From Candidatus Altimarinota bacterium (GTDB lineage: Bacteria > Patescibacteriota > Gracilibacteria > BD1-5 > UBA6164): 64,000 nucleotides of DNA. Each line of letters opens with the position of its first letter. Position 1 is the stretch's first letter. The translations under genes and the position numbers were made by a program. Shown piece by piece: positions 26,896 through 36,929 of this stretch. The DNA lies in NCBI GenBank assembly GCA_028713225.1, contig JAQTOS010000005.1, positions 78,130-142,129 of the forward strand, given 5' to 3'. Below the pieces are notes generated by a model. It made no database searches. It was not told the DNA's origin and saw nothing but the letters and a program-made list of their open reading frames with translations.

Positions 26896-27258
26896 ATGAA
26901 CATAGCACTTGTTTGAGCATCAAACGATACATCAAAATATGGAAATAAAATTCTTCATAATTTGTTATCTAAATGACATTTAGTTTTACCAGTAAATCCG
27001 AAAGAAGATTTTATTGAAACTATAAGGTGTTATAAAAGCCTGTCAGAGATAAAAAATAAGATAGATGTAATAAATCTAGTAACTCCTCCAAAAGTGACTT
27101 TAGAAGTTCTAAAAGAAGCCTTAAATTTATGATATAAAAAAGTGTGGTGCCAACCTGGAGCATCGGATGAGAATATAATAGAATTTTTGAAAGAAAATAA
27201 TTTTGATTATATTGCGGATGCTTGTATAATGATTGAGAATATAAGAAAACTAGATTAA
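26896..27258 (+). CDS. CoA-binding domain protein (YccU-like)
   Basis: 120 residues with a Rossmann fold: NIALVGASNDTSKYGNKIL (nucleotide loop), VLPVNPKE, DVINLVTPPKVTLEVLKEAL, KKVWCQPGASDENIIEFLKE and DACIMIEN. This is the full pattern of the small CoA_binding family. Its cellular role is not well defined. It follows the pilin gene by 17 bp. Confidence 0.88.
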
Positions 27259-27274
27259 ATTAATCTAGTTTTTT
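27246..27274 (+). terminator. Terminator after the CoA-binding gene
   Basis: Stem AAAACTAGATTA/TAATCTAGTTTT followed by T6, overlapping the stop. Confidence 0.8.
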
Positions 27275-27301
27275 CTTACACTAATTTTACAAACTTATAT
27301 T
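27275..27301 (+). promoter_or_regulatory. CTTAC-box promoter of the first two-component pair
   Basis: CTTAC (27275-27279), six bases, TTTAC (27286-27290), an 11-bp direct repeat. A TATATT -10 box lies at 27296-27301. It matches the repeats upstream of the exported-protein and efflux genes, so autoregulation is likely. Confidence 0.55.
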
Positions 27302-27337
27302 AATATGCTTGTAAAATAATCCTTAAAATATCAAAAT

Positions 27338-27994
27338 ATGAAAATACTTTTAGTAGAAGATAACAATATATTATCAAAAAATATAAAGGAATATCTGAAA
27401 ATAAAATGAATCACTGTTGAACATGAATTATATGGTGATAGAGGCTATGATCTAGCTTTGAAAAACCATTATGATGTTATAGTTTTGGATATAAATTTGC
27501 CTGGAAAAGACTGATTATCAATTCTTCGTGATTTAAGAACTAATCATATAAATGCTCCAGTAATTATGCTGACTTCTAGAAATACAACTGATGATGTTAT
27601 AGAATGACTAAAAGCTTGAGCTGATGACTATATGTGAAAACCATTTTCTCTTGAAGAACTTGTTTTTAGACTAGAAGCAATTTATAGAAGAACTGCTCAA
27701 GATAAACAAAATCTTATAGAAATTGCTTGAGTAGAAATAGATATAGAAAAAAGGAAAGTTAAAAAAGACTGAGTAGATTTGGATTTATCAAAACTAGAGT
27801 TTGATTTGCTGAAATATTTAGTACAAAATAGAGGAAAACCTATTGATAGAGCTGAACTTTTTGAAAAAGTGTGGTGAGATTTTGATGAGCATATGTTATC
27901 AAGAACTGTTGATGTTTATATTTCTTATTTGAGAAAAAAACTTGGAAATGATTTCATAGAAACAAAAAAAGGATTTGGTTATTTAGTAAATTAA
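27338..27994 (+). CDS. OmpR-family response regulator
   Basis: 218 residues: receiver domain with phospho-acceptor D51 (VIVLDINLPGKDG) and K100 (GKPFS), then a winged-helix DNA-binding domain (LSKLEFDLLKYLVQNRGKPI, DVYISYLRKKLG, IETKKGFGYLV). It is encoded 6 bp before its probable partner kinase. The direct repeat in its own promoter suggests it binds the CTTAC box. This is the best candidate regulator of the efflux genes at 36.4-40.9 kb. Confidence 0.93.
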
Positions 27995-28000
27995 TAAATT

Positions 28001-29269
28001 ATGTCAAATAAAACAATATTAAATCTTGAGAAAAAGAAAAAACATTTAGCCGTAATATTTTCAGTTATAGTTTTTTTGATTTTGTTTTTGCTTCAGATTT
28101 TTTTCTTTACTTTTAAATATGTAGAATATCATAGTGAAATTTCGAAAAAATTGGATAATGATTTCAAAATGATAACTACGATGAGAAATATATTAGGAAC
28201 ATTAAGTCCTAATTGTATCGATGGAGATTGAGATTGTGAAACAGAAAATTTTTCTAAGTGAAATTTAGGGCTTAATAGATGACAGTTAAAGGACTGAAAA
28301 TGACCTAGATTTAAACCTTCAGATTTCATATTGTATAACTCAAAAACAAGTTCCATTATTTTTTCAAATAATTCAGAAGATGATTTCAATACTGAACTTG
28401 TAAATAATAAAGGTGAGTATGGAATTTATGAAAATGATTTATGGGATAAAGATTATTTCATACTTAGAAAAAATATAAAAGATAATATAGATATTTTCAT
28501 TTATACAGAATGAACTATGGATTTATCATCTATAATATTCGATTTATTTAAGTTTTTTATACTATCAATTGTATTTTCAGGACTTATTTATTATTTGATG
28601 ATTAGATTTATTAATCGTTTATTTAAACCAGTTGAAGGAAATATAGAAGAAATGGAAGATTTTGTTCATAATGTTGGTCATGAGTTAAAAACTCCTTTAG
28701 CTAATATGAAAAGTTCACTTGAATTAGCTAAATTAAAATGAGATTATTCTGATTGTGCAATTGATAATTTCTCTGAGATAGATAAGATGAATAATCTTAT
28801 AGAATCACTTCTCACTTTATCAACTCTTGATACTAAAAAAACAGCAAAATTTCAAATTTTTCCTTTAATAGAAGACGAAATTAAGAACTATTCGGCTAAA
28901 CTAAATGATAAAAATATAAGTGTAAATTTAGTAAAAAATTATGATTTAAAATTAAATATTAATAGTGATCATTTCAGAATACTTTTTTCAAATTTACTTT
29001 CAAATGCTATAAAATACAATATAGAAAATTGAAAAATAGATATAATTTTAGATGAAAAAAGCTTAAGTATAAAGGATTCTTGAATCTGAATAGAAAATGA
29101 AAATTTTGAGAGAATTTTTGAAAAATTTTTTAGAGAAGAATTTGCAAGATGAGAAAATGGTTTTGGAATCTGATTATCTCTTGTAAAAAAAATTATATCT
29201 TTATATAATTGGAAAATAGAAGTCAAAAGTAAAAAGTGAGAAGGAACTGAATTTGTAATAAAATTTTAA
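28001..29269 (+). CDS. Sensor histidine kinase
   Basis: 422 residues: membrane helix 1 (about 15-39), an extracytoplasmic sensor of about 135 residues, helix 2 (about 178-200), an H-box VHNVGHELKTPL with H227, then the catalytic domain with N-box (FSNLLSNAIKYNIEN), G1 (IKDSGIGIEN), F-box (IFEKFFREE) and G2 (GFGIGLSLVKKII). It presumably phosphorylates the regulator encoded just upstream. The sensor contains a CIDGDGDCE segment that might form a disulfide or bind a cation. Confidence 0.92.
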
Positions 29270-29309
29270 AAAAATATAGCCTGTGCAATTTTGCACAGGC
29301 TATATTTTT
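29270..29309. terminator. Two-way terminator overlapping a stop codon
   Basis: Strong stem ATATAGCCTGTGCAA/TTGCACAGGCTATAT with A and T tracts. The TAG stop of the minus-strand regulator (29300-29302) lies inside the right arm. Confidence 0.85.
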
Positions 29310-29971
29310 AATTGATATCATTCCGAGTGAAGTGTTTCCAGTTCAAAATCAGATCATAATTTATTTCTTATTTTATGTAGTGTAACATTTATAGTGTTAT
29401 TAGTTACAAATGTTTCATTGTATTCTCACCATATATATTGAACTAGTTCATCTTTTGTAACTACTTTTCATTTATTTTTTATAAAATATTCAACAATTTG
29501 TTTTTCTTTTAAACCAAGATGTATTTCTATTCAATCTTTTAATACTTTATGTTCTGTATAAGAGTATTTTATATTTTTATAATAAATATCATCTTCTTTA
29601 GAATTTATATGTGAATTTCTTCTCATAATAGCATTAATTCTTGCTATTAATTCATCAGGCGAAAATGGCTTCATTATGAAATCATCAGCTCAAATATTTA
29701 ATGAATAAATTTTGTTATCAATTGATTCAAAACCGGAAATCATTATTATAGGATTTTGATATTTTTTATTTTTTCTTATGAAATCAAGTATAGATAATCA
29801 TGTTCAATCACTTAGTAAAACATCAATTATATATAAATCAGCTTGAATATCACTAGATTTCATAAAAGAATTTATATCATTATATATTTTTATATTAAAT
29901 CCTAGATTTTTTAGCTTTTTAGCTATTTTTGTTGCAAGAATTTTTTCATCTTCAATTATTATAATTTTCAT
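29300..29971 (-). CDS. OmpR-family response regulator (orphan)
   Basis: 223 residues: receiver with D50 (LYIIDVLLSDGTG) and K101 (IMKPFSPDELIARINAI), then a winged helix ending FELETLHSEGYQLKI. It is a close paralogue of the next gene (same APDEL/NTINVT features and overall length), so the two probably arose by duplication. No kinase lies on the same strand nearby. The stop is TAG within the shared hairpin. Confidence 0.9.
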
Positions 29972-29993
29972 TTGTTATAAATTTATCAAAATA

Positions 29994-30665
29994 TTATTTT
30001 TCTAATTTATATCATTTTCCAATTAGTGTTTTTAGATTGAAAGAGTCTCACAATTTTGCTCTTATTCTAGATATTGTAACATTTATTGTATTATCGCTTA
30101 CTAGTAAATTTTCATAATCTCACCGAATAGAACTTGTTATTTTAGCTTTAGTTATAAGTTTTCATTTATTATCTAAAAAAAGCTCTACTATATCTAGTTC
30201 TTTTTTATTTAAATCTATTTCTTTAGTTCATTTTTTTAATGTTTTATTTTCTTTATCATAGTAAAAATCTTTATATTTAAGAATTGGAGTATCATATGTT
30301 GTATAGGATCTTCTTATAAGTGCGCTTACTCTAGCTATAAGTTCATCTGGTGAAAATGGTTTAGCTAAATAGTCATCGGCTCATAAACTAAGTCAATACA
30401 CTTTTTTATCTATATCATTGTACGCGGAAGTTATTATTATAGGACTATTTGTTCTTTTATTATCTCTTAACCATTTTATAAATTCTAGTCAGTTTCAATC
30501 AGGTAGAGTAATGTCAACTATGTATAAATCATATTTTAATAAATTATTATCAGTTTTTATACTTAATATATCATTAAAAACATTTACGGTATATCAATAT
30601 TTCTCTAACTTTTTAGCTGTATTTTTAGCTAACAAATCTTCATCTTCTAATATTGCTATAAGCAT
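29994..30665 (-). CDS. OmpR-family response regulator (orphan)
   Basis: 223 residues: receiver with D51 (LYIVDITLPDGNG) and K102 (LAKPFSPDELIARVSAL), then a winged helix (LNKKELDIVELFLDNKGKLI, NTINVTISRIRAKLG, GKGYKLEK). It is upstream in a two-gene operon with its paralogue; 22 bp separate them. Partner kinase unknown; the kinase at 32609 is a candidate by proximity. Confidence 0.9.
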
Positions 30666-30744
30666 AATTTATATTGTAAAGAATTAAAATAATTATTTTA
30701 AATATTACTATTATACTCATACTACCTTAAATCCATATTAAATT

Positions 30745-30776
30745 TTGACATAAAATTAAAAAAAAGTTACTAAAAT
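30745..30776 (+). promoter_or_regulatory. TTGACA promoter overlapping a hairpin
   Basis: TTGACA at 30745-30750. Possible -10 sequences TTACTA (30767) or TAAAAT (30771-30776) fall in the stem and loop of the hairpin at 30759-30788. Compare the similar arrangement at 2585. Confidence 0.4.
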
Positions 30777-30789
30777 GTAACTTTTTTTT
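30759..30789 (+). terminator. Hairpin with T8 upstream of the GNAT gene
   Basis: Arms AAAAAAAGTTAC and GTAACTTTTTTT around TAAAAT. It looks like a terminator, but no plus-strand gene lies before it. It may be a leader attenuator or part of the promoter. Confidence 0.5.
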
Positions 30790-30829
30790 AATACAGTAGC
30801 TTTAACTTATTTTATTAAAGCCAATTTAT

Positions 30830-31678
30830 ATGGAATTGAAATCTTATAAAAAAGCATCTGAAATCCCAAAAAAATATTTAGCGAGTTTAGTTGATGCTGA
30901 AATAGAATGTTGGTGATCTAGACCTTTTGATGAATACAAAATTTGTACTAATCCTAATTGTAAAGCCATTTTTTCTATTGAAGATATTTATGAAACAGTA
31001 GCAAATTATATAAATAGAATAAATGATGAATTAGCCAAAAATTTTAAATGTTCTTGCTGTAATTCCAAAACAGAATTAATCTATGAAAAGAATAAATTCT
31101 TGGAAATTATTAAAGAATATATCAAATGAGAAGTTTCACGAGTTTTACTTATAGATGATAATGAAAGAGTAGAAGGATTTTGAGTATTATCAAAAACTAA
31201 TTTATCTGGAGCTATAAATTATGAATTTGCAACTAGGCCAGCTTCTTATGATAAAGAAGAATTACTTAAAAGTTTATCTAAAGAATTGTTTTGAACTGAA
31301 GATGCTTGAGAGGAACAAATTTCTTTATTACACCAGATTTATGTTTCACATCTTTATAGATGAACTTGATTTTGAAAACAAATATTGAACTCAATATTAG
31401 AATTTAACTGAAATGATAATATTCCTATTTTACTTGAAACTAGATATGATAGTGAATTTTATCCTATTTCTAAAACTTTGTGATTTAAAAATATTATGAA
31501 TGATAAATATTGATATACATGTCAATATATTCCTAAAAAAGATTATTTTATTTTAGCAAATAAACCTACGATTTTAAAAGAAATCTCAGCCAAATTTAGT
31601 TTTTATAAGAAAGAAGCTTTGGAAATACTTTCTTTAAATAACTCATTTCTAACACAAAAATTTTATATTTCTAATTAA
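30830..31678 (+). CDS. Zinc-ribbon GNAT acetyltransferase-like protein
   Basis: 282 residues. A Cys4 zinc ribbon (CTNPNC near 39-44 and CSCC near 74-77) is inserted in an acetyltransferase fold. The acetyl-CoA loop appears in IYVSHLYRGTGFGKQILNSI, matching the RxxGxG motif A of GNAT enzymes. The substrate is unknown. The next gene is a diverged paralogue with the same insertion. Both lie inside a two-component island, so a regulatory or stress role is possible but unproven. Confidence 0.75.
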
Positions 31679-31686
31679 TTTATTAT

Positions 31687-32544
31687 ATGACAATTATTCA
31701 AAATAATTCATGAAAATCTACAACTATTATAGAGTCAGTAAACCCTAAAATGTTGAGTCAAAAGGATTTAGAAAAGATAGTAGAAATAGAACAGGATATG
31801 TGGGCTAGAGAAGATAGTCTTTGAGAGTATGTAAAATGCAAGTGTTGTAATAAAATTCACTCAAAAGAGGATATTTTTTGACATTTGGAAAAAGATATAA
31901 AAATTCAAACTGTTAAAAAAATAGAAAATATTATAGATTTTGAAATAGTTTGTCCTGATTGTAATGGACAAATTAAAACTATCTATGATAGAAATGAATA
32001 TATTGAATCTATAAGAAGTAGATATAATAATACTATTGAAAGTTTTTTAACTGTTTATAGAGATAATACCTGAGAAATAAGGGGATTTATGGATTGATAT
32101 ATAGATAATTTTAGAAAAATCTTTGATAAAGAATTATTTTTTCATTTTGAAGATATAGGAGAATTTTGACTTAAAAAATATATAAATTCTAAATGATATA
32201 GTTTGACTGAAAATTTGTTTACAATTAGTTCATTATGAATAGAAGAAGAATATAAAAATTTTTTTATTACCTTTGATCTTATTAAATATTTTGCATTATC
32301 AGTTGATTCTAAATATGATGATTTATCTTGAATATTTGAAGCTATTGTTTGAAGTAATACTTATAAAATATTCATATCAATGTGAGCAAATAGAGTTTAT
32401 ATAAATAATATTTTAAATAATTTTGGATTAAATAATAATGAGACAGATATACTAATACATTATAATTTAGTTAAAGAATATAAAACGAAATTTAATATTC
32501 CAGTGATGCAATTTTTAAGAGAAAATAAAAGAAAAATCCGATAA
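31687..32544 (+). CDS. Zinc-ribbon paralogue of the preceding GNAT-like protein
   Basis: 285 residues. It shares with its neighbour an N-terminal EIEQDMW/EIECW stretch, an inserted Cys4 ribbon (CKCC near 54 and CPDC near 92) and the following (T/L)IY-(D/E)(R/K)N segment. It lacks a recognisable RxxGxG acetyl-CoA loop, so it may have lost catalysis or bind something else. It starts 8 bp after its paralogue stops, in the same operon. Confidence 0.65.
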
Positions 32545-32608
32545 TTTTGAAAAAATATCAAAAGATATATAATACTTAAGATTTTATTATTTTAACAAAA
32601 TTTTAAGT

Positions 32609-34711
32609 ATGTCATACTATATAATATTACATATTTTATTAGTTATATCTTTACTTATTTTTTGATTTTATGTTTTTGAAAGATATATAAAACAAAGTGG
32701 AATATTTTTTTTAAAATTTTCTATATTATCAGCTATACGGTTTTCTATATATATAATAATGTTTACACCTATATATGATAAATCACTTATATTATTTTTA
32801 TCTAGGTTAATGTATTGATTATCAATAGGAGCATTTTATAATATGTTATTTTTTGTATGATTTTTTAATATTAATATTAAAAAATCTAGAAAATATTTAA
32901 TTTTGCTAGATTTTATTTGGCTATGACTAATGTATTTGTCATTATTTACAGATACTATTATAAAAAATATGAGTTTAACAATAGAACCTTGAAGATATTT
33001 AGAAGTATATTGAAATTTATATTTTATATTTGAGTTTTTATATTTATTTTTTTTACCATTGTTTATATTTATTTGATTTAGAAAAATGAAATATTTATAT
33101 TTTTTAAATAAAGTTAGAGTCAAATATTTATTGTATTGATTTATAATATTTACTTTTTTAGGTTTATTATTCCAAGTAATTTTACCATTATTCTGAATAT
33201 ATTTATTTGAAAAGGAAGTGATATTTTTTCTTTTACCATTTATATTATCAATTTTTTATGCTTCACATAGGTATAAATTCATAGACATGAAATTTTTTGC
33301 ACGAAAAATTTTAAATTTTATATTATCATCATTTTTATCTATTTTTTTTATAAATATATTTAGATATTATTTTTTGAATTACTTAGATATTAGATTAGTT
33401 TGATTCTGGTGAATATCACAAGATTTTTGATTTTCTGACTTATTTTTTGGAATAATACTTTATTTGGTGTTTTATACTATTTTTAAGAAATATATCTTTT
33501 GAAATAATGAATATGTTGAACTGACTAAAAGAATATGAAAATTAAAGAAAAAAATACTCTTTTTATCTAATTTTTATTCTTTAAACAGTTTTTTAAATAA
33601 AGAATTTGCAAGTCTTATAAAAACGAAATATGTTAATATAAGTTTATATGATGAAAAAAACAACAATTTAGAATGATTAAAAAAATATTTTGAAAAAGAC
33701 AGTTCATATAATTTATTCATAAATGATACAGTTTTTATAGAAGAAAATAAACATAAATTTGATGCTGATAAAATAGCAAAAGAAATTTCAGAAAAATCAT
33801 ATTTAATTTTTCCTTTGATGAATAATACTTGAGATTTTTTGTGAGTTTTTGAAGTGTGAACTAAATCTTTTAAGGATATTTATACATCAGAGGAAATAGA
33901 TATAATTGCAGAATTTGCTGAATTTTTGATTTTGCAATTAAAACATATAGAGATTTATTCTCAAATTCAGGATATGAATATAAATTTGGATAAAAAAATA
34001 GATGAAAAAACTATAGAATACAATAATCTACTTAATAAACAGACTGATTTTATTGCTATGATTTCTCACGAAATAAAAAGTCCACTTGGTTCTTGTATAT
34101 TTCAAATTGATAGTATTATAGATGATATAAAATCATGAAATCAAGATAAAAAATATTTGCTAAAAGAACTTGAAATATTAAATACTCAGCTCTTAAATGT
34201 ATGAGATTTAACAAAAACTATGTTTTCTATAAAGAAATTTGATTTAAATAAAGTTGAGTTATTTAAACAAAAAGTTGATATAAATGTATTTTTGAATGAA
34301 AAAGTACAAAATCATAAAAAAGAAAACATTGAATTTATTTTAGATATAACAGATGATTTACATTATATAAATATTGATAAAATACAATTTTGACAAGTTA
34401 TTGATAATTTGATAGTAAATGCTATAAAATTTACTAATAAAGAAACTCCAAAAATATATATAAAAGCAAAATTAGAAGAAAATAATTTGATTTTTGAAAT
34501 AGAAGATAATGGGGAATGATTTGAATGAGTAGATGCTGAAAATATTTTTGATAAATATACAACTGGAAAAATAAGTGATGTGTGAATTTGAATGTGAATG
34601 TACTTATGTAAAAAAATAGTTGAACTACATGGCTGAAATATAAAGGCTTGAAATGGGGAATATTTACCCTGAGCAAGCTTCAAAATAGTAATTCCTAATA
34701 TTATTGACTAA
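32609..34711 (+). CDS. Sensor histidine kinase with multi-helix membrane domain
   Basis: 700 residues. The first 300 or so form about eight or nine membrane helices (7TM-type sensor module). A GAF-like region follows (about 320-445), then a short coiled coil. The H-box is AMISHEIKSPLGS with H487. The catalytic domain has the N-box VIDNLIVNAIKFTN, G1 EDNGEGFEG and G2 GIGMGMYLCKKIVELHGG. It could sense a hydrophobic signal in the membrane. The regulator gene at 34768 lies just downstream behind a hairpin. Confidence 0.9.
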
Positions 34712-34720
34712 ACCACTTAT

Positions 34721-34760
34721 AATAAGCTAAAATATGGCCATATTTTAGCTTATTATTTTT
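34721..34760 (+). terminator. Perfect palindromic terminator between kinase and regulator
   Basis: 17-bp arms (half-site AATAAGCTAAAATATGG) followed by ATTTTTT. The next start codon is only 8 bp beyond, so the regulator needs readthrough or a promoter within the hairpin. Confidence 0.75.
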
Positions 34761-34767
34761 TAGCCTC

Positions 34768-35463
34768 GTGAATATTTTAATAATAGAAGATGACTTATTT
34801 CTAGCAAGAAATATTGAAAAAATTTTTGAAAAGAAAGTAGTAACAAATAGAATAAAAATAATATCGGATTACAAGCAGTTTGCTTTAGAATTATCTATAA
34901 TTAATTCTTATGATATAATACTTGTTGATATTTGTTTATGAGTAATGGAAAAGAAAACAGGAATAGATTTTATAAGTCTTATAAGAGACAAGAATAAGTC
35001 TATTCCCGTTATTGTTGTAAGTTGATATGATGAATTATCTTATTTGGAAAAAGCTTTTTCTGTTTGAGCAAACGATTATATTACAAAACCATTCAGGTTT
35101 AGAGAACTAGAAATAAGAGTATTTAAATGGTTTGCAATTTATTTTTATTCAGATTTAAAGGCTACGGAGAATATAAAATATTTTTGACTTGAATATTGTA
35201 TGCAAACAAATGAGTTTTATTATAATTGAAAAATATTAAATTTAACTAAATCAAATAAATATTTACTTTCTTTATTTTTATCAAATAGAGAAATTTTACT
35301 TAAAGAAAATTATTTGATTGAAAAAATATGGGGAGATATATCTTGTATTATTGAAAGGAACTTAAGGGTAAGCATTTTAAGACTAAAAAGGGCTTTAGAA
35401 AAACATTGTTTGGATTCTTGGATTTGTAATATAAGAGGAGAAGGGTATATATTGAAGAAATAA
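34768..35463 (+). CDS. OmpR-type response regulator, GTG start
   Basis: 231 residues: receiver with D54 (IILVDICLG) and the lysine in DYITKPFRF, then a short winged helix (LTKSNKYLLSLFLSNREILL, NLRVSILRLKRALEKH, IRGEGYILKK). GTG at 34768 is the only start that keeps the full N-terminus (NILIIEDD); no ATG is available. It is probably the partner of the preceding kinase. It is more diverged from the other three regulators than they are from each other. Confidence 0.88.
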
Positions 35464-35469
35464 CGTTTT

Positions 35470-35501
35470 CTTACTTATTTTTAACTTAGTATTTATAAAA
35501 T
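35470..35501 (+). promoter_or_regulatory. CTTAC-box promoter, copy 1
   Basis: CTTAC 35470-35474, TTAAC 35481-35485, TATAAAAT 35494-35501, GTAAG at 35509. Confidence 0.5.
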
Positions 35502-35577
35502 GCTACACGTAAGCTTAAAGAATTAATATTTTAAGGCAAAATAGTGGATAAATATTTATTATTAAATAATTCTTTTT

Positions 35578-35609
35578 CTTACATAACTCTTACTTGAGTC
35601 TTATATAAT
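35578..35609 (+). promoter_or_regulatory. CTTAC-box promoter, copy 2
   Basis: CTTAC 35578-35582 and CTTAC 35589-35593 (11-bp step), perfect TATAAT 35604-35609, GTAAG at 35617. The best copy. Confidence 0.6.
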
Positions 35610-35681
35610 AGTATACGTAAGATATATAAAACAGCCAACTAAAAAGTAATTATAAAAAGCTCTGGCAAAATATATTTATCT

Positions 35682-35709
35682 CTTACATGATTTTAACATA
35701 CTATATACT
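35682..35709 (+). promoter_or_regulatory. CTTAC-box promoter, copy 3
   Basis: CTTAC 35682-35686, TTAAC 35693-35697, TATACT 35704-35709, GTAA at 35722. It lies 78 bp before the start of the exported protein. Confidence 0.5.
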
Positions 35710-35786
35710 AAAATATCTTTCGTAATATAGAGAGCTCCTATTTTACAAATATTTTTATTTTTACTTATTTTATAATTATAGATTAT

Positions 35787-36386
35787 ATGAAAAAACAAAT
35801 AATTGCCTGAATTGTACTTGCTACTTTAGCTACAACAGGAGCATATACTTATGCATCGAATACTTCAACTTGAAGTGTTACAAAAACTGAAATAATGGAT
35901 TTGGTAAAGAAAGTAAGGGATGGTGTTACTCTGACAACAGAAGAACAAGCTAAACTTGATGCTGTAAAATTAAATAGATGACAAAAACATGAAAAAATAT
36001 GATCTGGTTCAACAATGTCTGGTTCTATGAATGAAATGAGATGAGAAATGTGAATGGGGTGAATGATGGGGGCTTGATTTTCTACAATGACTCAACTTAG
36101 TGATGCTGAAAAAACTGCATTAACAACTATGACAGCAGATCAAAAGAAAGCATTTTTTGATGCTAAGATGACAGATGTAAAAGCAAAAGCAGAGGCTAAA
36201 GAAACAGTTATAGATAAACTATTAGCTGGAACTGCATTAACTGCTGATGAAGAAACTCTTAGACAAGAAATAATTAAAGATAGAGCAGCAATGAAAGCTC
36301 AAAAAACTGCAATGGATGCAAATATGCAAGCATGAAAATGAAGAATGTGAGGACAAAAATGAGAAAAAAGATGAATGAATAGATAA
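35787..36386 (+). CDS. Exported Met-rich helical protein
   Basis: 199 residues: signal peptide (1-23, ending TYA), an N-terminal helix, a Met/Gly-rich stretch (RGEMGMGGMMGAGF near 85-98), then a long Ala/Lys/Thr-rich helical region and a basic Gly-rich tail. The helical EF-hand-like LTADEETLRQ and LTTEEQAKL repeats are notable. It recalls small periplasmic stress proteins such as Spy/CpxP in size and position, but no diagnostic motif is present. Three upstream CTTAC boxes indicate tight control. Confidence 0.7.
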
Positions 36387-36400
36387 TTAGACATTTTTTA

Positions 36401-36431
36401 CAAAAAGAAGCAATTTAATTGCTTCTTTTTG
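36401..36431 (+). terminator. Terminator after the exported protein
   Basis: Stem AAAAAGAAGCAATT/AATTGCTTCTTTTT with little or no loop. Confidence 0.8.
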
Positions 36432-36437
36432 GTTTTT

Positions 36438-36469
36438 CTTACATTGTTCTTACAAGTAAATCATATAGT
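36438..36469 (+). promoter_or_regulatory. CTTAC-box promoter of the efflux operon
   Basis: CTTAC 36438-36442 and CTTAC 36449-36453 (11-bp step), TATAGT 36464-36469, GTAAG at 36481. The CTTAC to -10 distance (26 bp) equals that of copy 2. Confidence 0.6.
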
Positions 36470-36577
36470 AAATTTACAAAGTAAGAGATTTGTTTTTTAT
36501 ATAAGTGTTAAAGCCAAAAAAACAAGTATAATGAACAAATCTTAAACTTTATTTAAAAACTTAATTTTAAAAAAAAT

Positions 36578-36907
36578 ATGAAAGATAAAATTATTTCATT
36601 TGTAGCTTGAATAATTGTTTGAGCCTTTTTACTATCAGGATATTATTATACTATTTGAGCAAAATCTCAAACTTCAGGTTTTGCTTGAGGGCAAAGATGA
36701 CAAATGATGGATCCAAAAAATATGTCAGATTCTCAATTAGAAAAAATGGCAACTAGAGTATGAATGACTAAAGATAAACTTAAAAAAGAGCTAGATTCTT
36801 GAAAAGATTTGAGAACTATTATACAAGAAAAAGGAGTTAATTTTGCTGGAAGAGGATGATCAGGTTCTACTAATTCTTGAAATTTCTGAGGAAGACAAGC
36901 TCAATAA
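36578..36907 (+). CDS. Small membrane-anchored Gly/Met-rich protein
   Basis: 109 residues: one N-terminal membrane helix (5-24), a Gly/Met stretch, a short helical segment (MSDSQLEKMATRVGMTKDKL) and a Gly/Ser-rich tail. It is first in the operon with the MacA-like, MacB-ATPase and permease genes, so it may be an accessory of that efflux system. It shares the Met/Gly-rich style of the protein at 35787. No family recognised. Confidence 0.7.
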
Positions 36908-36929
36908 AATTATTATTAAAACTACCAGT

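Larger units (their letters stand above)
35464..35786 (+). other. Regulatory region with three CTTAC boxes
   Basis: 323 bp without a gene. It holds three tandem CTTAC-N6-(C/T)TTAC-like repeats, each followed by a -10 box and a GTAA(G) (listed separately). An AT-rich leader runs into the exported protein at 35787. The first two copies have identical spacing from CTTAC to GTAAG (39 bp). Confidence 0.6.

Noticed and set aside
34363..34683. Two overlapping minus-strand frames in the kinase gene
   Set aside because: Antisense shadows over the conserved kinase catalytic domain.
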